From Polynucleobacter sp. MWH-UH23A (GTDB lineage Bacteria; Pseudomonadota; Gammaproteobacteria; Burkholderiales; Burkholderiaceae): a DNA stretch of 64,000 nucleotides. Under the pieces are notes generated by a model. It did not search any database, was not told where the DNA came from, and was given only the letters and a program-made list of their open reading frames with translations. Positions 59,107 through 64,000 of the stretch are shown in pieces; position 1 is the first letter of the stretch, and every line of letters starts with the position of its first letter. The position numbers were made by a program, and so were the translations under genes. The stretch spans positions 1,054,001-1,118,000 of the forward strand of contig NZ_CP099572.1 of NCBI RefSeq assembly GCF_040409805.1, in the 5' to 3' direction.

Positions 59107-61163
59107 TAAAAACTCACACCCAAACCGGCGCCTGCCGTATAACTCCCAGTAGACGAGCTTCCGGATACCTTAATTACCACATTTTCTGATAACCTAGCCT
59201 GTGCACCAATAGCAATTGCGCTGGCGCTAATATAATTTCCAATTCCCACCCCCACGGCAAATCTTCTATTTGTTTCTAATGCCGGAATATTTGCAACGGC
59301 ACTAACCCCCGCTACTCCACGTTGAGCAATCAAGTTATTTTGATTAACCTGACTTTGTAAACTATTAACCTGACTTTGTATGCCATTTACCTGGGCTTGA
59401 CTTGCGTAGCTACCCCCAGAAGCGGCAATTAACTGATTAACCTGACCTAAATTCACAGCATCAGTTAAAGCGGTAGCTGCTGCAACATTCTGCAACTTGT
59501 TATTGTTGAAACTAACAGTTGATGTTCCAATACCGCCCGCTTGGTTGCCAACAGTAACCTGTGAATTTGTAGCTGAACCAACCGTTACATTGCCAGTGGT
59601 GGTCAGAGTGCCAGCCTGCACTGCTCCTGTGGTTTGAATCGTTCCGGAGCCAGCATTCAGACTACCTACAGTTGCTGCGCCAGTAACCCCAAGTGTGTTC
59701 GTTGCAATATTGCCGGTATTAGAAATTCCATTGGTTGTTGTTAACCCACTCACACCCAGAGTACCGCCAACTGATGCATTATTGGTAATGATGGCGCTAT
59801 TTAAAGTAGCTATGCCAGTGGTGCTCAGAGTACCTGTTCCAATATTTCCAGTATTGACTATACCTTGATTGGAATACAAAACACCATCTACCTGAACATT
59901 AACAGGGGTTGTCCCTACTACACCTGCATTACTAATCGTTGTGCCCCCAAGATGAATATCAGCTCCGCCAGGGGCTTGGCCATCGGTCGTGATTCGGTCA
60001 TAAATACCACTAGATGCTCCATTAGCGCCAGACACTATCTGAATGGCATTCGTACCGATTGAAACTACATTATTGTTACCAACAACAGCTCCACCTACAT
60101 TTAAATTTCCACCAACTGAAGCGTTGCTGACATTTATATCTGTACTACTGTTTTGCAATTGACCCAAATTGACAGCATCCGTTGATTGGGTACCCGCTGC
60201 TAAATTCGTAATCTGTCTTTGTGATCCCGTATTACCGACCGATACTGCGTTTAACCTATCTGCAACAGAGCCCACGCCCAATGCAATGGAATTAGTCGCT
60301 GTAGCACTGGACTGGGATCCTAAGGCAATAGAGTTAGTTGCAGCAGCACTAGACTGTATTCCTAAGGCAGTTGATCCACCTCCAGATGCTGTTGATATCG
60401 CACCAATTGCGATTGCACTATTACCCGAAGAATATGATCCTGTCCCCACTGCAATTGAAGAATAATTAGTAGCGTATGAACCGGTACCTACGGCAAGTGA
60501 ATTATTCTGAATTGCACGTGAATTAACGCCAACTGCCACAGATCCGCTCCCAGAGGATTGTGAATTAAAGCCACTAGCCGTTGAATTAGTGCCCGATGCT
60601 GTTGAGCCCTGACCCGTTGCAGTGGAGTTAGTGCCCGATGCTGTTGAGCCCTGACCCGTTGCGGTGGAGTTATCACTGCTTGCCACAGCTTGAGCTCCAG
60701 TTGCAGTTGACAATTGACCTGTCGCCGATGATTGATAACCAGAAGATGTTGATTTTTCCTGCGTAGCTGACGCTTGTGCGCCAGTTGCTGTTGAATATTT
60801 TGCCTGCGCTTCTGCAGCGTTTCCTGTTGCCGTTGCATTTTCAAAATCTGCCTTTGAGCTCGCTCCAGTAGCTGTAGAAAAATCACCTACAGCAGAGGAT
60901 GACACACCAGTTGCAGTTGAGTCCCCTCCTCGAGCAATTGACTGAGAGCCAGTTGCTGTTGAATTAAGGCCTACAGCAGAGGATGACACACCAGTTGCAG
61001 TTGTATAGTTATTAGTAGCCTGCGAATCAACACCAGTAGCAGTAGACCAATCACCAGAAGCAGTGGCATTTGTTCCAGTTGCCGTTGAATAAGCGCCCTG
61101 AGCAAAGGCGCAATTTATAGCAGATAACAAACCTATAAATAGCAGGTGATTGATGGTTTTCAT
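59106..61163 (-). CDS. YadA-like trimeric autotransporter adhesin
   Basis: A 685-residue surface protein. Signal peptide residues 1-22 (cleavage after AFA). Residues ~23-330 are a YadA-type head of ~14-residue turns built on ST-ATG/SxAxG. A neck motif DAVNLGQL occurs at ~345 and again near 585. A middle passenger has VGG/NVGG and TTG repeats. The C-terminal ~70 residues are the membrane anchor: VAVGVGNYISASAIAIGAQ and the terminal GAGLGVSF with the C-terminal Phe. The head shows recent DNA-level tandem duplication (42-bp unit at 60587-60670), so its length may vary between strains. Confidence 0.9.
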   Translation of the reverse strand: MKTINHLLFIGLLSAINCAFAQGAYSTATGTNATASGDWSTATGVDSQATNNYTTATGVSSSAVGLNSTATGSQSIARGGDSTATGVSSSAVGDFSTATGASSKADFENATATGNAAEAQAKYSTATGAQASATQEKSTSSGYQSSATGQLSTATGAQAVASSDNSTATGQGSTASGTNSTATGQGSTASGTNSTASGFNSQSSGSGSVAVGVNSRAIQNNSLAVGTGSYATNYSSIAVGTGSYSSGNSAIAIGAISTASGGGSTALGIQSSAAATNSIALGSQSSATATNSIALGVGSVADRLNAVSVGNTGSQRQITNLAAGTQSTDAVNLGQLQNSSTDINVSNASVGGNLNVGGAVVGNNNVVSIGTNAIQIVSGANGASSGIYDRITTDGQAPGGADIHLGGTTISNAGVVGTTPVNVQVDGVLYSNQGIVNTGNIGTGTLSTTGIATLNSAIITNNASVGGTLGVSGLTTTNGISNTGNIATNTLGVTGAATVGSLNAGSGTIQTTGAVQAGTLTTTGNVTVGSATNSQVTVGNQAGGIGTSTVSFNNNKLQNVAAATALTDAVNLGQVNQLIAASGGSYASQAQVNGIQSQVNSLQSQVNQNNLIAQRGVAGVSAVANIPALETNRRFAVGVGIGNYISASAIAIGAQARLSENVVIKVSGSSSTGSYTAGAGLGVSF
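60587..60670. repeat. 42-bp tandem duplication in the adhesin head
   Basis: Two nearly identical 42-bp units begin at 60587 and 60629 (one A/G difference near the end). They encode a 14-residue turn each, in frame. A separate identical ~34-bp segment occurs at about 60888 and 60970. Confidence 0.75.
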
Positions 61164-61291
61164 ACTAAAGAGCCAAATTTATTGATATCAATGGCACCTT
61201 ATCAAAGGCTGTTACTAATTCCTCTCAGTTCCTCTTAAAGCCATTGAAATAATTGGCTGAGTAGCCTAAGTTTATGAAATAAACTAGCCCT

Positions 61292-63196
61292 ATGATAAAA
61301 AGTCTTATTAAGAATAAATCCAAATATACTGTTTTTGGTCTTTTTCTTATTGTTTTAATTGGACTTATAGCTATAACAGAGACCAAGGCTAAAGATTCAA
61401 ATAAATTTAGCTATGAAGTTGCCTTCTGCCAGACGAATGTTTTTATCGAGAATATTGATCAAGCGGTTAATTGCAACTATGACGCTCGATATAACCCTCT
61501 TAAAGCAGGATTTGGAGAAACCCCACGCTGGCTACGAATTCAGATTTCAACCCCAAATCCGACCAATCAATTATTTGCGATACAAGTCAGACCCTTCTTT
61601 TTACGGGAAATTAACTTTTATAGTCACGGCAATAGTGGATGGTCTATGCAAACAGCAGGCAGCCATCATCTTAATGTGTCACACAATGAAATAGGGGGTC
61701 ACTTTTTTATTACTGCCCCAAATAATCAAACCCAGGGCACGTACTACATTCAGACCCAGGCAACAAGTATTGCCTCTATATCAGTTTCTGTAATTGCATG
61801 GCCAAACCCCACCCTCCAACCATCGGGGCATTTATTAGGAATTGGAGCTCAAATTGGAATATTAGGAACCATCTTCGCTTTTTCTTTGGTAAGCCTGATA
61901 GCGAATCCAACCATAGTAATGGCAAGGTTTAATGCCTACATCGCAAACCTCATTTTATGCATTTTATCTGGTAGTGGCATCCTCGCACTTTATGTTTTTA
62001 AGCAAGCGCCCTTATTCAATGAACTCTTATTTTTTACGGGCTTATGTTTGAAGTTAGGCCTCTGGGTATGGCTGGCCCAGGCTTTTTTGCGTGAATATAC
62101 AACGCCACGTTGGTATAAGAGATGCTGTTGGGCCCTTTATGGTCTTGTTGCCACCTCTATAGCCCTTGGTTTTCTAGGAAAAATGGATATTGCCATTCTT
62201 CTGATTTTAATTGGCTATACGTTTACTGCTTTAGTGCAAATAATAGCGACCATTAAAACCCCGAGTGCAGGAAAGCCTTTGCAAACGGCGCTGATCACAG
62301 GGTTTGGCGTTACCTTAGCACTTATTTACCTCGCAGTTGCCTCCGTATTTTTCCCACTAGAGAGCAATAGCCAAATTCCTTTATATCTTGCGCGACTAAC
62401 TGATTTTGTAAATCCTCTCGTTATGCTATCGATAATTGTCTTTCAAAATCGGCTCATTAGAAAAGAATTGGTGCAAATCAAAAATACTCTAACTGAAACA
62501 CAACTTCGGGCTGAATTTGAAAGTAAGCTGCTAAAAGATCGTCGAACATTAATCGATATGCTGGCCCATGAACTAAAAAATCCACTGGCATCTATTGGTT
62601 TAGCTTCAGAGACATTAAGTCAATCTATTGCAACCAAGAACGACAATGATCAAAAGCGTTTACAAAATATTAATCATGCAATATTAAGCATGGACACCAT
62701 CATAGAGCGCTGTAGCCTTATAAATGCAATTGATCAGGGTCCAATTCCACTGAACCCCTCGCTGATTAATATTTGCAGCTTTACAGAGAACCTTCTTGAA
62801 AATGCTCACTGCAAAAATCGAGTTAACTTGCTGACAGAGGGAAGTATTGAAATGCGTACTGACTCTCAATTTCTTAAAATTATCCTAACCAATCTCATTG
62901 AAAATGGCCTGAAATACTCGCCAGCAGATTCACCAGTCAGGATTACTATTCAAGAACTGATTGATGACGCCGGAACACGTATTCGGATCAGTCTAAGCAA
63001 TTTCATCCAAAAAGATTTTGAGCCAGACCCAAGACTTTTATTCAAGCGATTTTATCGACACCCCTTAGCTAAGCAAACCAGAGGGTCAGGTTTAGGATTG
63101 AGTATCTGCAAAGAATTATGTAACGCTCTCAGTGGAACAATTCAATATCGACTCTTAAATAATGAAGTCACTTTCATCCTCGAGCTACCAAAATGA
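61292..63196 (+). CDS. Sensor histidine kinase with 7TMR-DISM input
   Basis: A 634-residue kinase. An N-terminal signal or anchor helix (11-30) and a periplasmic DISMED2-like beta domain (~40-175) come first, followed by seven hydrophobic spans (~180-390). A short linker leads to HisKA with the phospho-acceptor His near residue 426 (DMLAHELKNPLAS), then HATPase with N-box LIENGLKYSP and G-box RGSGLGLSICKEL. It likely senses a carbohydrate or envelope ligand. It overlaps its response regulator by 4 nt and is divergent from the adhesin gene. Confidence 0.9.
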   Translation: MIKSLIKNKSKYTVFGLFLIVLIGLIAITETKAKDSNKFSYEVAFCQTNVFIENIDQAVNCNYDARYNPLKAGFGETPRWLRIQISTPNPTNQLFAIQVRPFFLREINFYSHGNSGWSMQTAGSHHLNVSHNEIGGHFFITAPNNQTQGTYYIQTQATSIASISVSVIAWPNPTLQPSGHLLGIGAQIGILGTIFAFSLVSLIANPTIVMARFNAYIANLILCILSGSGILALYVFKQAPLFNELLFFTGLCLKLGLWVWLAQAFLREYTTPRWYKRCCWALYGLVATSIALGFLGKMDIAILLILIGYTFTALVQIIATIKTPSAGKPLQTALITGFGVTLALIYLAVASVFFPLESNSQIPLYLARLTDFVNPLVMLSIIVFQNRLIRKELVQIKNTLTETQLRAEFESKLLKDRRTLIDMLAHELKNPLASIGLASETLSQSIATKNDNDQKRLQNINHAILSMDTIIERCSLINAIDQGPIPLNPSLINICSFTENLLENAHCKNRVNLLTEGSIEMRTDSQFLKIILTNLIENGLKYSPADSPVRITIQELIDDAGTRIRISLSNFIQKDFEPDPRLLFKRFYRHPLAKQTRGSGLGLSICKELCNALSGTIQYRLLNNEVTFILELPK

Positions 63197-63909
63197 ATCG
63201 CCCGGCTAAATTAATCAGGATTGTCATCGTCGAAGACGATGCGATATTACGAGAAGAATTGAGTCAATTTCTACAGTCTCGAAAATTCATCGTATATGAA
63301 GTAAACAACGGCATAGCCTTGAATGACCTTCTTCTGAGAGAATCCGTAGATCTCGTCATTTTGGACTTAAATTTGCCAGGTCAATCAGGCTTTGTTATTG
63401 CTAAATCAATCCGACATCAATACCCCCAGATGGGCATAGTAATGCTCACTGCACGCACAGGTTTAATTGATCGTATAAATAGCTATGAGTCAGGTGCGGA
63501 TATATACCTACCTAAGCCAACCCCTGCCTTAGAGCTGTTGGCGGCCATAAATAGTCTCACTAGACGCTTTGCCGAAAATGATCTTGAGAATTGGATTTTG
63601 CACAGCCACTCAAGTCAACTCAGCCCTCCGCATGGAGCAAACAGAATTAACCTCATTGCTGCTGAATCCACGTTACTCAAAGCGCTTGCACAAGCCCCCA
63701 ACCGATCGTTAGAGTCTGAAACTATCTGCGAAATTCTTTCAGAGCAATTAGCGGCGGAGCAAATGACAAAACGATCACTAGAAAATGTGATTAGCAGGTT
63801 AAGAAAGAAGCTTCAACCTATACTAGTAGGGCAAGAACGCAGAATTATTCATTCAATATGGGGGACTGGCTACCAACTTTGTCTACCAATAATCGTTGTT
63901 AATAACTAA
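63193..63909 (+). CDS. Response regulator, OmpR-like DNA-binding
   Basis: A 238-residue regulator. Receiver domain: acidic pair EDD at ~14-16, phospho-acceptor Asp in VILDLNLPGQSG (~57) and Lys in YLPKPTPA (~106). The C-terminal domain is a winged helix, somewhat diverged from OmpR, with SLENVISRLRKKL as the probable recognition helix and SIWGTGYQL as the wing. It is the partner of the upstream kinase. Targets might include the divergent adhesin operon. Confidence 0.88.
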   Translation: MNRPAKLIRIVIVEDDAILREELSQFLQSRKFIVYEVNNGIALNDLLLRESVDLVILDLNLPGQSGFVIAKSIRHQYPQMGIVMLTARTGLIDRINSYESGADIYLPKPTPALELLAAINSLTRRFAENDLENWILHSHSSQLSPPHGANRINLIAAESTLLKALAQAPNRSLESETICEILSEQLAAEQMTKRSLENVISRLRKKLQPILVGQERRIIHSIWGTGYQLCLPIIVVNN

Positions 63910-64000
63910 AAGAGCACCTTTAAACTTGCTCCCACTGCGTTGTAAAGCGTTCTGTTATTAAACGGTAACTGCCTAAAGTTTTGGGTATAGGTGTATTGAT
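63906..64000 (-). CDS. C-terminal end of an outer-membrane barrel protein (partial)
   Basis: From the window edge the minus strand reads YTYTQNFRQLPFNNRT then LYNAVGASLKVLF and stop. The alternating hydrophobic pattern and terminal Phe are those of a last membrane beta-strand recognised by BamA, as in porins or autotransporters. Only ~30 residues are visible. It is convergent to the response regulator, overlapping it by 4 nt. Confidence 0.5.
   Translation of the reverse strand, partial: QYTYTQNFRQLPFNNRTLYNAVGASLKVLF

Noticed and set aside
60169-60465. 98-codon plus-strand frame in the adhesin gene
   Set aside because: Its repetitive Pro/Ala/Asp pattern is the antisense of the adhesin head repeats.
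60488-60886. 132-codon minus-strand frame rich in Gln and Arg
   Set aside because: Out-of-frame reading of the adhesin tandem repeats.

Overview
The window looks like a chromosomal segment of a small-genome, low-GC betaproteobacterium. Polynucleobacter (Burkholderiaceae) is my best guess. The reasons are Bug/TctC-type binding proteins, a Burkholderiales-style thiC-thiO-thiS-thiG-thiE operon, parC/parE and methylmalonyl-CoA mutase of that style, AT-rich intergenic DNA, and remnants of an Azoarcus-type group I intron in tRNA-Ile(CAU). The assignment rests on recognition, not on a search.

Core left part (1-23206). In order: meaB (partial) and methylmalonyl-CoA mutase with a divergent GntR regulator; two small periplasmic cytochromes c behind an FNR-type box; a MoxR/VWA/RidA/MobA-like/XdhC set typical of molybdenum-hydroxylase maturation; parC and parE; a CoA-transferase/MFS pair; tRNA-Arg(CCU); a Nudix hydrolase; a TPP riboswitch followed by the thiamine operon; thiD; and tRNA-Asn(GUU).

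Island (23208-58639). The last 46 bp of the tRNA-Asn gene region (23162-23207) recur perfectly at 58594-58639, so 35,432 bp look like an integrated or accreted island. The interior is partitioned by decayed 3' halves of other tRNAs. (a) 23.2-29.6 kb carries a tyrosine integrase, small unknown genes, a primase-like protein, a RecA-like helicase, an iteron-like repeat field and a GIY-YIG-like protein. (b) 29.9-40.7 kb lies between two degenerate tRNA-Lys 3' ends. It holds redox, metal and sulfur genes: a methyltransferase, a membrane/cytochrome c' fusion, CopZ-like and Met-rich proteins, two Crp/Fnr regulators, thioredoxin 2, a UbiA-type prenyltransferase, a persulfide-sensor-like ArsR regulator, rhodanese, a YeeE/YedE pair, TsdA and HiPIP. 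(c) 41.2-53.9 kb lies between two tRNA-Ile 3' halves that still carry the 3' end of a group I intron. It encodes phosphonate import (PhnCDE) and a route ending in phosphonoacetate hydrolysis: Fe-dependent alcohol dehydrogenase, phosphonoacetaldehyde dehydrogenase and two PhnA paralogues, plus LysR and GntR regulators, a Bug protein, MgtC and an EamA transporter. (d) 53.9-58.3 kb holds a higher-GC pair (AAA ATPase plus alpha/beta hydrolase) and a Tat-exported gamma-glutamyltransferase.

Right flank (58640-64000). This has the probable displaced tRNA-Asn terminator, a small secreted protein, a YadA-like trimeric autotransporter with tandem head repeats, a divergent 7TMR histidine kinase/response regulator pair, and the C-terminal end of what looks like an outer-membrane barrel.

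In function, the island adds electron donors (thiosulfate, reduced sulfur) and a phosphorus source (C-P compounds) to an otherwise streamlined heterotroph. FNR-type boxes precede the island sulfur and redox genes and also the core cytochromes, so both could answer to oxygen or redox state.
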